DNA from: Bacteroidales bacterium Bact_23
Lineage (GTDB): Bacteria; Bacteroidota; Bacteroidia; Bacteroidales; Lentimicrobiaceae
NCBI GenBank assembly: GCA_001603685.1
Contig: LUZO01000094.1
Span: forward strand, 1 to 7,044
Direction of reading: 5' to 3'
DNA: 7,044 bases
Shown here: piece after piece, positions 1 through 6,949 of the stretch
Layout: every line of letters starts with the position of its first letter
Position numbering within the stretch: the stretch's first letter is position 1
Program-made: the position numbers and the translations under genes
The notes under the pieces: generated by a model
Seen by the model: only the letters and a program-made list of their open reading frames with translations
What the model was told of the DNA's origin: nothing
The model's database searches: none

Positions 1-98
1 AAATAAAAATACTTAATTAGAATGAAAACTTGTATTTGTTCTGATTTAAATAATCGTGTCAGGATACAAGAAAATGGCTTTTACCTGAATTGATTTCT

Positions 99-106
99 TA
101 TTTTTG
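99..106 (+). promoter_or_regulatory. Candidate Bacteroidota-type -7 promoter box for ligA
   Basis: TATTTTTG fits the Bacteroidota sigma-ABfr -7 consensus TAnnTTTG exactly and lies 25 bases before the ligA ATG, so a transcript would have a leader of roughly 20 nt. About 19-21 nt upstream there is only a T-rich stretch (CTTTTA) and no clean -33 TTTG. The box lies in AT-rich DNA where chance matches are common, so this is a weak candidate. Confidence 0.3.
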
Positions 107-131
107 CTGTGAACATTATAAATCCCATTTT

Positions 132-2174
132 ATGGATAAACAGCAAGCCCGTGAGCGTATTCGGCAGTTGAGTGAAGAGTTGAGTGATCATAACTACCGC
201 TATTATCAGCTTGCCGACCCGGTAATCAGCGATTATGAATTCGACCGGCTTATGAACGAGCTCGGGGCTTTGGAGAAGGAGTTTCCTGAATTTCTCAGCC
301 CGAATAGTCCGACCCAAAGGGTAGGGGGCTGGGTTACCCGTGAGTTTGTGAGCGTAGCGCATCAGTATCCCATGCTGTCGCTTGATAATACATACTCGGA
401 GGGTGAATTGCGCGATTTCGACAACCGCGTTTCAAAACTGCTGAACGAGCCGTACGAATATGTCTGTGAGCTGAAGATTGACGGGGTTTCGATCAGCCTT
501 ATTTATCGGAACGGGGAACTGGCACAGGCCATTACGCGCGGCGACGGCGTTCGCGGGGATGATGTTACCATGAATGTGAAAACGATACATTCCGTTCCCC
601 TGAAGCTTGCTCCGGGTGATTACCCGGCAAATTTCGAGGTCAGAGGTGAGATATTCATGCCGCTCTCCGGATTCAGGCGAATGAACAGCCAGCGCGAGGA
701 GGAAGGTGAACAGCAGTTTGCGAATCCCAGAAATGCCACCGCTGGAACGCTGAAAACACAGGATTCCGCTGAAGTTGCCCGGAGGCCGCTCGATATCTTT
801 GTCTATTATCTGCTTGGGGATGAGCCGGTTGGAAATACCCACTTCGAAAGGCTTAATCTGTTGCGCAAATGGGGTTTCAAGGTGAGCGACATCAAAGCCA
901 AATGCAAAAGCATTGATGAAGTGTTTCAGTTTATTAATGACATCGGCGCGAACAGAAGCCAGCTTAATTTCGATATTGACGGGGTGGTACTTAAGGTAAA
1001 CTCTATTTCTCAGCAGGAAAAGCTTGGTTTTACCTCGAAATCGCCCAGATGGGCCATTGCCTATAAGTTCAAGGCTGAGGAGGCGCGTACCCGCCTCTTG
1101 TCCATTGATTATCAGGTAGGGCGGACCGGAGCGGTAACCCCGGTTGCCAACCTGGAGCCGGTTTTTCTGTCGGGATCAACGGTAAAGCGGGCTACACTGC
1201 ACAATGCCGATGTAATGGCAGCGCTTGATATCCGCGTGGGGGATGAGGTGCTCATTGAAAAAGGCGGCGACATCATTCCGAAAATTACGCAGGTGGATTA
1301 CAGCGTAAGGAAGCCGGGAACTTCCCCGGAAGGCTTTATTACCCATTGCCCGGAGTGCGGTACAGCGCTGAAACGAAACGAGGGGGAGGCGGCCTGGTAT
1401 TGTCCGAACGAAACCGGTTGCCCGCCGCAGATCAAGGGTAAGCTGCTGCACTTTATCGCCCGTAAGGCGATGAACATCGAAAGCCTGGGCGAGGGCCGGA
1501 TAGAGGTACTTTATGACAACGGACTGGTTAAAGATGCGGCTGATTTGTATGACCTGACCTATGATAAACTTTTCGGATTGGAGAAGGTAATTGCCGGTGA
1601 GGATGGAAAAGAGAAACGCATCAGTTTCAGGGAGAAGACGGTTCAGAATATCCTTGCCGCCATCGAAAATTCAAAGTCCGTACCGTTTGAGAGGGTGCTG
1701 TTTGCCCTGGGAATCAGGTTTGTGGGAGAAACGGTTGCGAAAAAGCTTGCCCGCCATTACCGCAGCATTGAACGGCTGGCGGCGGCAACTCAGGAGGAAC
1801 TGGTTACCGTGGATGAGATTGGCGAAAAAATTGCCGGCAGCATCCTCGGTTTCTTTGCTGAATCCGGCAACAGGAAGATGATCGAAAGGTTAAAGGCAAT
1901 GGGCGTGCAATTTGAAATGAGTGGGGAGAAAGTTTCTGAAAGTAACCTGTTGGGCGGAAAGAATTTTGTGGTGAGCGGGGTGTTCAGCAGCTATTCACGG
2001 GATGAGCTGAAGGCGGCCATCGAGGCGAATGGCGGAAAGGTTACGGGGTCGGTTTCGTCGAAAACCGATTTTGTGGTGGCCGGCGATAATATGGGCCCCG
2101 AAAAAAGACGGAAGGCCGAAGAACTTGGCATCAGGATTATCAGCGAGGATGAATTTACCGCCATGATCAGCTAA
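132..2174 (+). CDS. ligA: NAD+-dependent DNA ligase LigA
   Basis: This enzyme seals 3'-OH/5'-phosphate nicks in duplex DNA using NAD+, joining Okazaki fragments and finishing excision repair in the cytoplasm. The 680-residue product is full length for the family. The domains run in order. An N-terminal Ia NAD-binding segment lies at about 5-70, with the YRYY...DPVISDYEFD block. The adenylation domain follows, with the AMP-accepting lysine K115 in ELKIDG and later the DGVVLKV motif. An OB fold at about 320-400 contains VGRTGAVTPVA. A Cys4 zinc finger uses C406, C409, C424 and C430. Helix-hairpin-helix repeats span about 435-590 and a C-terminal BRCT domain about 605-680. I chose the ATG at 132 because MDKQQARERI matches where LigA proteins normally begin. 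A TTG at 90 in the same frame would add 14 residues unlike the family and would run over the candidate promoter. No Shine-Dalgarno is visible. The gene looks intact and functional. Confidence 0.97.
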   Translation: MDKQQARERIRQLSEELSDHNYRYYQLADPVISDYEFDRLMNELGALEKEFPEFLSPNSPTQRVGGWVTREFVSVAHQYPMLSLDNTYSEGELRDFDNRVSKLLNEPYEYVCELKIDGVSISLIYRNGELAQAITRGDGVRGDDVTMNVKTIHSVPLKLAPGDYPANFEVRGEIFMPLSGFRRMNSQREEEGEQQFANPRNATAGTLKTQDSAEVARRPLDIFVYYLLGDEPVGNTHFERLNLLRKWGFKVSDIKAKCKSIDEVFQFINDIGANRSQLNFDIDGVVLKVNSISQQEKLGFTSKSPRWAIAYKFKAEEARTRLLSIDYQVGRTGAVTPVANLEPVFLSGSTVKRATLHNADVMAALDIRVGDEVLIEKGGDIIPKITQVDYSVRKPGTSPEGFITHCPECGTALKRNEGEAAWYCPNETGCPPQIKGKLLHFIARKAMNIESLGEGRIEVLYDNGLVKDAADLYDLTYDKLFGLEKVIAGEDGKEKRISFREKTVQNILAAIENSKSVPFERVLFALGIRFVGETVAKKLARHYRSIERLAAATQEELVTVDEIGEKIAGSILGFFAESGNRKMIERLKAMGVQFEMSGEKVSESNLLGGKNFVVSGVFSSYSRDELKAAIEANGGKVTGSVSSKTDFVVAGDNMGPEKRRKAEELGIRIISEDEFTAMIS

Positions 2175-2238
2175 AGGCGGTTTCAAATTGACCTGTTAAA
2201 TCGGAAGCCGGGCATTATGTAGTTCTCATCGAATGGTT

Positions 2239-2246
2239 TACATTTG
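2239..2246 (+). promoter_or_regulatory. Candidate -7 promoter box for the transporter-dehydrogenase pair
   Basis: TACATTTG matches TAnnTTTG exactly and lies in the 114-bp gap between ligA and the transporter gene, 42 bases before the TTG start. No TTTG is found at the expected -33 spacing. If real, it would drive the transporter and the following dehydrogenase as one transcript, separately from ligA. No clear intrinsic terminator is visible after ligA, so read-through is also possible. Confidence 0.25.
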
Positions 2247-2288
2247 CCTGGGATATCAAATAAAATGATTCAACGAATCGGTAAATAG

Positions 2289-3209
2289 TTGAAAGATAAT
2301 CAATTAAAATACTACGGGTTTGCCGTTCTGGCCATGTTTTTCTGGGGGATGACCTTTGTGTGGACAAAGATCGCCCTCGAATTCTATGAGCCCGTTACCA
2401 TTATCTTTATCCGTCTGGTGTTGTCGTCGGTGTTGCTGTTTGGGTATATCCGGCTGTCGAAACAGAGCCGGCCCATTGAAAAAAGCGATTGGAAGTGGTT
2501 TTTTCTTCTGGCATTGACCCAGCCTTTCTTTTACTTTATCGGTGAAAGTTACGGCCTTAAATATGTTTCATCCACCATTGCATCCACCATCATAGCCACG
2601 CTTCCGATTTTCAGTTCGCTGGGAGCTATACTGTTTACCAAAGAGAAAGCCGGCGCCTTTACCTGGACCGGAATTTTCATCTCCTTTGCGGGAATAGTGA
2701 TTATGCTGGTAAACCGCAATCTGAGCCTTAACGCTGAACCTCAGGGGATTGCGCTTCTTTTTATGGCTGTTTTTTCGGCTGTGCTTTATTCAATGGTAAT
2801 CAAGCGACTGTCAGGCAAATACACGGCCATTACCATTCTGTCGTGGCAAAACCTGATTGGCGCGCTCTATTTTCTGCCTGTATTCCTGATATTTGACTTT
2901 TCAAAATTCATTACGGTTGTTCCCGATTACCGTGTTATCAGGGCACTGCTGCAACTGGCGTTTTTCGGATCGTGCCTGGCTTATCTGTTTTTTATCATGG
3001 CCATTGCACGGCTGGGAATGGTGAAAGCCAATATTTTCGGGAATCTGATACCGGTTTTTACGGCAATTACCGCATATTTTGTAATTCATGAAGTTTTTAC
3101 CGTTCAGAAGATAACCGGAATATTTCTGGTTGTTTTCGGAATTTTCGTCACCCAGGTTCGTGAGCTGATCCGGCTGAGCGGCAAAAGCAGCGTTAAATCC
3201 CAAATCTAA
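2289..3209 (+). CDS. EamA/DMT-family membrane transporter
   Basis: This is an inner-membrane transporter of the drug/metabolite (EamA, RhaT/YdcZ-like) superfamily, whose members usually export amino acids or other small metabolites. The substrate cannot be read from the sequence. The 306-residue protein has the family's usual length and about ten hydrophobic helices, roughly at 9-29, 36-54, 69-86, 91-115, 123-141, 152-170, 180-203, 217-238, 243-267 and 272-292. They form two EamA repeats. The first holds the typical FFWGMTFVWTKIAL start and an early glutamate-proline (YEPVTIIFIR). The second ends in a basic cytoplasmic tail (RLSGKSSVKS). The start is TTG directly after an in-frame TAG (2286-2288). 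The next in-frame ATG (2334) would cut into helix 1, so TTG is preferred. The following dehydrogenase gene begins 11 bases after the stop, which suggests an operon and perhaps related metabolites. Confidence 0.88.
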   Translation: MKDNQLKYYGFAVLAMFFWGMTFVWTKIALEFYEPVTIIFIRLVLSSVLLFGYIRLSKQSRPIEKSDWKWFFLLALTQPFFYFIGESYGLKYVSSTIASTIIATLPIFSSLGAILFTKEKAGAFTWTGIFISFAGIVIMLVNRNLSLNAEPQGIALLFMAVFSAVLYSMVIKRLSGKYTAITILSWQNLIGALYFLPVFLIFDFSKFITVVPDYRVIRALLQLAFFGSCLAYLFFIMAIARLGMVKANIFGNLIPVFTAITAYFVIHEVFTVQKITGIFLVVFGIFVTQVRELIRLSGKSSVKSQI

Positions 3210-3220
3210 ACCTGAAAGCT

Positions 3221-4267
3221 ATGAAGATACTGGTGCTTGGCGCCGGCCTGGTCGGTGCACCCATTGCCAAAGATCTGGCACGCGACGGTGAATTTGAAGT
3301 TACCTCGGCGGATATCAACCCTGAAGCGCTTTCAACGCTGAAGGATATCCCCGGAATCAACACCATCAGAGCCAATGTGGCCGATAAGGCGGAACTGGCG
3401 GCCCTGGCGAATGGCTTTCAGCTGGTAGTCAGTGCGGTGCCGGGGCATATGGGCTTCCGCGCCCTGGAGACCCTTATCGAATGTGGAAAAGATGTGGTTG
3501 ATATTGCCTTTTTTCCGGAGGATATGTTTGCGCTTGATGCAAAAGCCAGAGCTGCCGGAGTAACAGTGGTTTGCGATATGGGTGTGGCTCCGGGAATGAG
3601 CAATTTGCTGATTGGTTACGGAGCTTCGCTGCTCGATACGCTTGAAAAAGGGATTATTTATGTAGGCGGCCTACCGGTGGTACGGAGATGGCCGTATGAA
3701 TACAAGGCCGTGTTTTCGCCCATTGATGTGATTGAGGAATATACGAGGCCGGCACGATATATTGACAACGGCCGGTTGGTTGTCCGCGAAGCGCTTTCGG
3801 ATCCTGAACTGATGGATTTCCCGGGAATCGGAACGCTGGAGGCATTTAACAGTGACGGATTGCGCACCCTGGCAACCACCATTAAAGGCGATTATTTGAT
3901 TGAGAAGACGCTTCGTTATCCCGGTCATATTGAGAAAATGGCCGTATTGCGCGAAACCGGCTTTTTTAGCAAAGAACCCATAGATATTAATGGAGCTATG
4001 ATCACTCCGCTTGAATTTACCTCTAAACTGCTTTTTCCAAAATGGAAACTCGAAGAGGGAGAAGAGGACTTTACGATTATGCAAATCATTACCGAAGGTG
4101 TAAAGGATGGTGTACGGCAACGCTATACCTGGAATCTGCTCGACAGATATGATAAAGAGAGTGGAATCCACTCCATGGCACGGACAACAGGATACACGGC
4201 GACCATGGCTGTACGGCTAATTGCCGGAGGACTTTACACTCATAAAGGAATTTCTGCACCGGAGTGA
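3221..4267 (+). CDS. Saccharopine dehydrogenase-family oxidoreductase, C-terminus truncated by IS insertion
   Basis: This belongs to the saccharopine dehydrogenase/reductase family of NAD(P)-dependent amino-acid oxidoreductases. The bacterial substrate is uncertain: saccharopine, carboxynorspermidine and other secondary amines occur among relatives. The N-terminus is a Rossmann fold with MKILVLGAGLVG (GxGxxG at residues 7-12) and a second-strand acidic residue in TSADINPE. VVSAVPGHMG, DMGVAPGMSNLL and the C-terminal SMARTTGYTATMAVRLI motif are all typical of the family. The start is an ATG 11 bases after the transporter stop. The visible product is 348 residues and ends ...KGISAPE. As I recall the family, a tail of a few dozen residues follows this PPE-like motif. 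The TGA stop (4265-4267) is exactly the first three bases of the IS21-family element, so the native 3' end is missing. The remaining protein keeps the nucleotide fold and most of the catalytic domain, but its activity is doubtful. It may be a pseudogene in practice. Confidence 0.85.
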   Translation: MKILVLGAGLVGAPIAKDLARDGEFEVTSADINPEALSTLKDIPGINTIRANVADKAELAALANGFQLVVSAVPGHMGFRALETLIECGKDVVDIAFFPEDMFALDAKARAAGVTVVCDMGVAPGMSNLLIGYGASLLDTLEKGIIYVGGLPVVRRWPYEYKAVFSPIDVIEEYTRPARYIDNGRLVVREALSDPELMDFPGIGTLEAFNSDGLRTLATTIKGDYLIEKTLRYPGHIEKMAVLRETGFFSKEPIDINGAMITPLEFTSKLLFPKWKLEEGEEDFTIMQIITEGVKDGVRQRYTWNLLDRYDKESGIHSMARTTGYTATMAVRLIAGGLYTHKGISAPE

Positions 4268-4291
4268 ATATTCCGGACAAACTAGGCCAGT
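4265..4291 (+). repeat. IS21 left terminal inverted repeat (L1)
   Basis: The sequence starts TGAATATTCCGGAC and ends CTAGGCCAGT. It pairs with the right terminus (6968-6995) on the opposite strand. Compared with every other strong copy it has one base fewer between CCGG and TAGGCC (six instead of seven), with AACTAGG replacing AAAGTAGG. Its first three bases serve as the stop codon of the dehydrogenase gene. Confidence 0.88.
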
Positions 4292-4292
4292 G

Positions 4293-4314
4293 ATTCCGGT
4301 CGAAAGTAGGCCAC
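4293..4314 (+). repeat. IS21 left internal terminal repeat (L2)
   Basis: ATTCCGG-TCG-AAAGTAGGCCAC is a second copy of the terminal unit in the same orientation as L1, at a 23-bp period. It is close to the inner right copy (6831-6853 on the other strand), differing mainly in the three-base spacer. It is a probable IstA-binding site. Confidence 0.85.
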
Positions 4315-4350
4315 TAAGCAATGAACAGTGAGATGGCAAAAATAGTGATT

Positions 4351-5085
4351 TTATTCTTTTGTTTTTTTGCGGAGTGATTCTCCTTTTAATTCAATTCTAT
4401 GGGCAGCACCTGACAATCTGTCCATAATTGCATCGGCCAGAGTTGGTTCATCCAGATATTGATACCATGATTTTACAGGAATTTGCGAAGTGATGATGGT
4501 AGATCTTTTCCCGTACCTGTCTTCAAGTAGTTGCAGCAATGTTAGTTTAGTGTTGTGATCCAGCGGGGCAAGCCCAAAATCATCGAGAATGATTAGTGGT
4601 ATCTTTTCGAGTTGATTTAGCAGTTTGATGTATGAACCATCGAGGCGGGCAAGTATCAAGCGTTCAATAAACCTGTTCATTCCCAGGTAATAAACCTTAT
4701 ACCCCAGAGAACAGGCCTGTCGCCCCAGGGCACATGCCAGGTAGCTTTTGCCACACCCGGTTGCACCGGTAATGAGGATGTTTTCGCTTCGTTCAATAAA
4801 ACTACAATCAGCAAGAGAAAGCAGCTCATCGCGGGTAAAATTGCGGGCGGGAGAGCATTGTACCTGTTCAATAACGGCATCATAGCGTAGTTTACTGAGT
4901 TTAAGGTACATCTGAGTTCGCTGTCCTGCCCTGCTCAGGCCTTCTGCTTCCACCAGCCGGGCCAGTAACTCATGAGAGGTGGGTTGTTCGTGCGATGCAA
5001 GCGCCAGGGCGCTACGGTAGGCTTGTGCCATACCATTTAACTTGAGTTGTTCAAGCTTGTCTAATGTTGCATTGGTGTTGATCAT
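4351..5085 (-). CDS. istB: IS21-family transposition helper ATPase IstB
   Basis: IstB is the AAA+ ATPase (DnaC/DnaA-like) that loads on target DNA and directs and activates the IstA transposase. The 244-residue product is the usual length. An N-terminal helical region (1-95) carries the family's opening pattern, with LEQLKLNGMAQAY and later LSKLRYDA. Walker A is GATGCGKS at 107-114. Walker B is LIILDDFG at about 164-171. A sensor-like TSQ lies at 199-201 and a conserved DAIMDRL with a candidate arginine finger at R223. The C-terminus is short and basic (ESLRKKTKE). The start is the ATG at 5083-5085. No Shine-Dalgarno precedes it. The gene follows istA in the same direction after a 132-bp gap containing a strong stem-loop, unlike many IS21 elements where the two genes nearly touch or overlap. 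It converges on the truncated dehydrogenase gene. Confidence 0.96.
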   Translation of the reverse strand: MINTNATLDKLEQLKLNGMAQAYRSALALASHEQPTSHELLARLVEAEGLSRAGQRTQMYLKLSKLRYDAVIEQVQCSPARNFTRDELLSLADCSFIERSENILITGATGCGKSYLACALGRQACSLGYKVYYLGMNRFIERLILARLDGSYIKLLNQLEKIPLIILDDFGLAPLDHNTKLTLLQLLEDRYGKRSTIITSQIPVKSWYQYLDEPTLADAIMDRLSGAAHRIELKGESLRKKTKE

Positions 5086-5129
5086 GGTAATTTGGGTTTA
5101 AGGATTATTAAAGTGAGGATTTTTACCGA

Positions 5130-5206
5130 CACATCTTCTGTGCCCCCTTTTGCACTTAGGGTTGTATGTGGCCCCGGCGGCGGAAAAGGGGTGCACAGAA
5201 GATGTG
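5130..5206 (-). repeat. Strong inverted repeat / stem-loop in the istA-istB gap
   Basis: Left arm 5130-5151 (CACATCTTCTGTGC then CCCCTTTT) is the reverse complement of right arm 5184-5206, except for a single extra base opposite the GC/CC step. The stem is therefore 22 bp with one bulge, around a 32-nt loop that includes a GC-rich segment (GCCCCGGCGGCGG). In the istA-istB transcript it would fold just after the istA stop (5218) and end 44 nt before the istB ATG. Neither side has a following run of T, so it does not look like a standard intrinsic terminator. Possible roles are control of istB expression, protection of a processed mRNA end, or a DNA site; none can be decided from sequence. Confidence 0.85.
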
Positions 5207-5217
5207 GATATGTGGGT

Positions 5218-6780
5218 TCAGCCATAGGCATCAGCCCCCCGCAAGTTGTCATGTTCGGGCAGACTGTAGTCCAGGGTAGTTTGCAGAGGTTGCTTGTCCA
5301 GGTTTTTGTCCAGGATACTGTGCAAACTGCCGTAAGTTATTTTGGTATTGAAGAACAATGCCCTTGTACAGGCCGCTTCAAGCCGTTCATTACCGTATTT
5401 CTTAGCAAGGGATAAGGTGCCTCTGCAAGTGCGGTAAGTTTGTTCGACAAAAGTCTTTTGTTGAAGAATGATTCGCATGGCTGCCAGTGTGTTTTCACCG
5501 ACAAGGGAGGAGGCATTTAAAAAATAGTCTTCGTCCCAGCCCTGCTGCCACATGTAATGCCGGTGATGAGAGGGCATGTGTTCACCAATGGTTGAGTACT
5601 CGTTTTTACGATAGTTGCGTTTATGTGAAGCTATCCGCTGTAAATCAATATAAATCTCCACGTTTTCGGTATCGTAAACCAGGCTCACCTGCTTTCCAAT
5701 ATATTGATATGGAACGCTGTAAAAATGACGGTCTTCGCCAAGCATTACATGGTAGTTCCTGGCAACTTTGGCCGACCGGGTTGACTTGGGGACAAACGGC
5801 CTTTCCGGTAAAGGACGAAGTAAAGGTTGCTCCAAGCTTACAAACTTATCGTACCGACTGTAATCCCGACCCTGGTAGTTGCCACGGTTTAGCTTCTCTG
5901 TCTGCTCAAAAATGGCTTTATTTAATACTGTCAGGGAATGGAAGTGCTCGTTGCGAAGCGGGGCATACACCCGGTAATAGGCAGTATTTACGCTGCTTTC
6001 AACTCCGGCTTTATCTCGAGGCTTAGCTACACGGGTAGCTGTAAGGGTGGTGTTGTAGTGTAATGACCATTGCTGTGCATATTCATCAAAAGTGGGTTCG
6101 TAACGGTTTGCCTTTTTTACGAACTGCTTCATGTTGTCAGTGCGAACCATATACGGAACCCCTCCAAAATACTCTAACGCCCGGCAAAGGGCAGCTATCA
6201 GGAATGTTCGTTGTTGTGAGGGCAGGGCTTCGATATAAGTATAGCCTGAACAGGGTAAACGGCAAACCAATACGGCACATTTGACAATCTCGCCGGTATG
6301 TAGGTCTACATAATTGAGCGGATCCCCGGCAAAATCAAATTCCATAAGCTCGCCTGGAGAATGCTCAAAGTGCATCACTGCTTTGCGGCTTTCCAAATAC
6401 CTGCTCAAATACTCATAGAACTGGGAGCGGCTATACCCCTCTGGTACTTGTTCCCTGTATTCTTCCCATAATATTACCCGTGTTGTTTTACGGTTTTTCA
6501 GATCTTCGACAAAACCAGGCAACCGGTTTTGCAAATCAGTGTATTTGTCGTTTAAAACAACGGACGCACGTTGTTGAAAAGCCAGTACCTGAAGCAATTG
6601 ATCATCGAGCTTAACAAGTTCTTTAAAGCTCATTCCAGCTTGTTTTAGGCGATTTACATAATCATCAACTGTTTGCCGGGACAATTGTAGCATAGAGCTT
6701 ATCCCGCGGTTTGACAATCCTTGTTCCTTAAGTTGTAGTATCCTGCGAAGTTTAATCATCGTGATTGTTTTATTAGCCAT
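5218..6780 (-). CDS. istA: IS21-family transposase IstA
   Basis: IstA is the DDE transposase that binds the terminal repeats and performs DNA cleavage and strand transfer together with IstB. With the ATG at 6778-6780 it has 520 residues. A helix-turn-helix at about 10-45 (LRRILQLKEQGLSNRGISSMLQLSRQTVDDYV) should recognise DNA. The integrase (rve) core at about 140-265 shows the three acidic residues: D149 in MEFDFAGD, D215 in VRTDNMK and E261 in DKAGVES. The basic C-terminal half includes the Mu-transposase-like domain with RNYHVMLGEDRHFYSVPYQYIG. In-frame starts further upstream (ATG at 6822, TTG at 6831) would add 14 or 17 residues. I prefer MANKTITM because IS21 transposases in this phylum commonly begin this way, and the TTG lies inside a terminal repeat. 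A GGAGG occurs about 16 bases before the chosen ATG, rather far to act as a ribosome site. No frameshift or missing catalytic residue was seen. Confidence 0.95.
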   Translation of the reverse strand: MANKTITMIKLRRILQLKEQGLSNRGISSMLQLSRQTVDDYVNRLKQAGMSFKELVKLDDQLLQVLAFQQRASVVLNDKYTDLQNRLPGFVEDLKNRKTTRVILWEEYREQVPEGYSRSQFYEYLSRYLESRKAVMHFEHSPGELMEFDFAGDPLNYVDLHTGEIVKCAVLVCRLPCSGYTYIEALPSQQRTFLIAALCRALEYFGGVPYMVRTDNMKQFVKKANRYEPTFDEYAQQWSLHYNTTLTATRVAKPRDKAGVESSVNTAYYRVYAPLRNEHFHSLTVLNKAIFEQTEKLNRGNYQGRDYSRYDKFVSLEQPLLRPLPERPFVPKSTRSAKVARNYHVMLGEDRHFYSVPYQYIGKQVSLVYDTENVEIYIDLQRIASHKRNYRKNEYSTIGEHMPSHHRHYMWQQGWDEDYFLNASSLVGENTLAAMRIILQQKTFVEQTYRTCRGTLSLAKKYGNERLEAACTRALFFNTKITYGSLHSILDKNLDKQPLQTTLDYSLPEHDNLRGADAYG

Positions 6781-6830
6781 TGTTGAAAGAATTATTTCCT
6801 CCAAACTTAACTCAACTTTCATCACTTGCA

Positions 6831-6853
6831 AGTGGCCTACTTTCTGCCGGAAT
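6831..6853 (-). repeat. Inner right IS21 repeat next to the istA start
   Basis: On the minus strand this reads ATTCCGG-CAG-AAAGTAGGCCACT, a strong copy of the terminal unit. It is separated from the outer right copies by about 66 bp and lies 50 bp before the chosen istA ATG. Transposase bound here would sit in the istA leader or promoter, so it may mediate autoregulation (inference). Confidence 0.82.
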
Positions 6854-6863
6854 GACAGTCATT
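6851..6863. promoter_or_regulatory. Perfect 13-bp palindrome in the istA upstream region
   Basis: AATGAC-A-GTCATT has 6-bp arms around one central base. It abuts the inner right repeat and is followed by an AT-only tract (about 6861-6884), a plausible place for the istA promoter. No exact TAnnTTTG box is visible on the minus strand here. It might be an operator for a dimeric regulator, but a palindrome this short can arise by chance. Confidence 0.3.
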
Positions 6864-6884
6864 TTATTTTATAAAAAAAAATAA

Positions 6885-6949
6885 GCCAGCCTATTCCTGA
6901 GCAAAACATGGCTACATTTACTGGCATGTTTTGCCCCAGAATAACTGGC
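6885..6949. repeat. Long imperfect palindrome made of two opposed degenerate IS repeats
   Basis: The left arm (6885-6912) and right arm (6923-6949) are imperfect reverse complements sharing GCCAG, TATTC and an exact 10-base GCAAAACATG/CATGTTTTGC core. The right arm belongs to the degenerate terminal repeat at 6920-6942 on the minus strand. The left arm belongs to a similar degenerate unit at 6893-6915 on the plus strand, which matches the good copy at 6944-6966 at 14 of 23 positions by my hand alignment. Both carry AAAACATG where the strong copies have AAAGTAGG. Confidence 0.7.
6920..6942 (-). repeat. Degenerate right IS21 repeat (R3)
   Basis: On the minus strand this reads ATTCTGGGGC-AAAACATGCCAGT. 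It keeps the 24-bp period with the two outer right copies and shares the ATTC-GG frame and GCCAGT end, but differs in the centre (ACATG for GTAGG). It is probably a weaker or differently recognised binding site. Confidence 0.6.

Noticed and set aside
90..131. Upstream TTG start extending LigA by 14 residues
   Set aside because: The extension is unlike LigA N-termini, uses a rare start, and runs through the candidate promoter box; the ATG at 132 begins at the family's usual position.
432..842. Minus-strand open frame of 136 codons inside ligA
   Set aside because: It is antisense to the conserved adenylation domain of LigA and shows no recognisable protein features.
2267..2279. Small inverted repeat GATTC-AAC-GAATC before the transporter
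   Set aside because: Five-base arms are too short to separate from chance, and there is no T-run or matching operator nearby.
3671..4171. Minus-strand open frame of 166 codons inside the dehydrogenase gene
   Set aside because: The opposite strand encodes conserved dehydrogenase motifs throughout; the antisense product resembles no family I know.
5130..5206. Reading the istA-istB stem-loop as a rho-independent terminator
   Set aside because: No T-run follows the stem on either strand, the 32-nt loop is long, and it would cut off istB from its only apparent promoter.
5092..6284. Plus-strand open frames of 73-179 codons opposite istA and the istA-istB gap (5092-5415, 5487-6026, 6063-6284)
   Set aside because: They lie antisense to a clearly conserved transposase gene or the stem-loop, have cysteine- and arginine-rich compositions with no recognisable domain, and are best seen as shadows.
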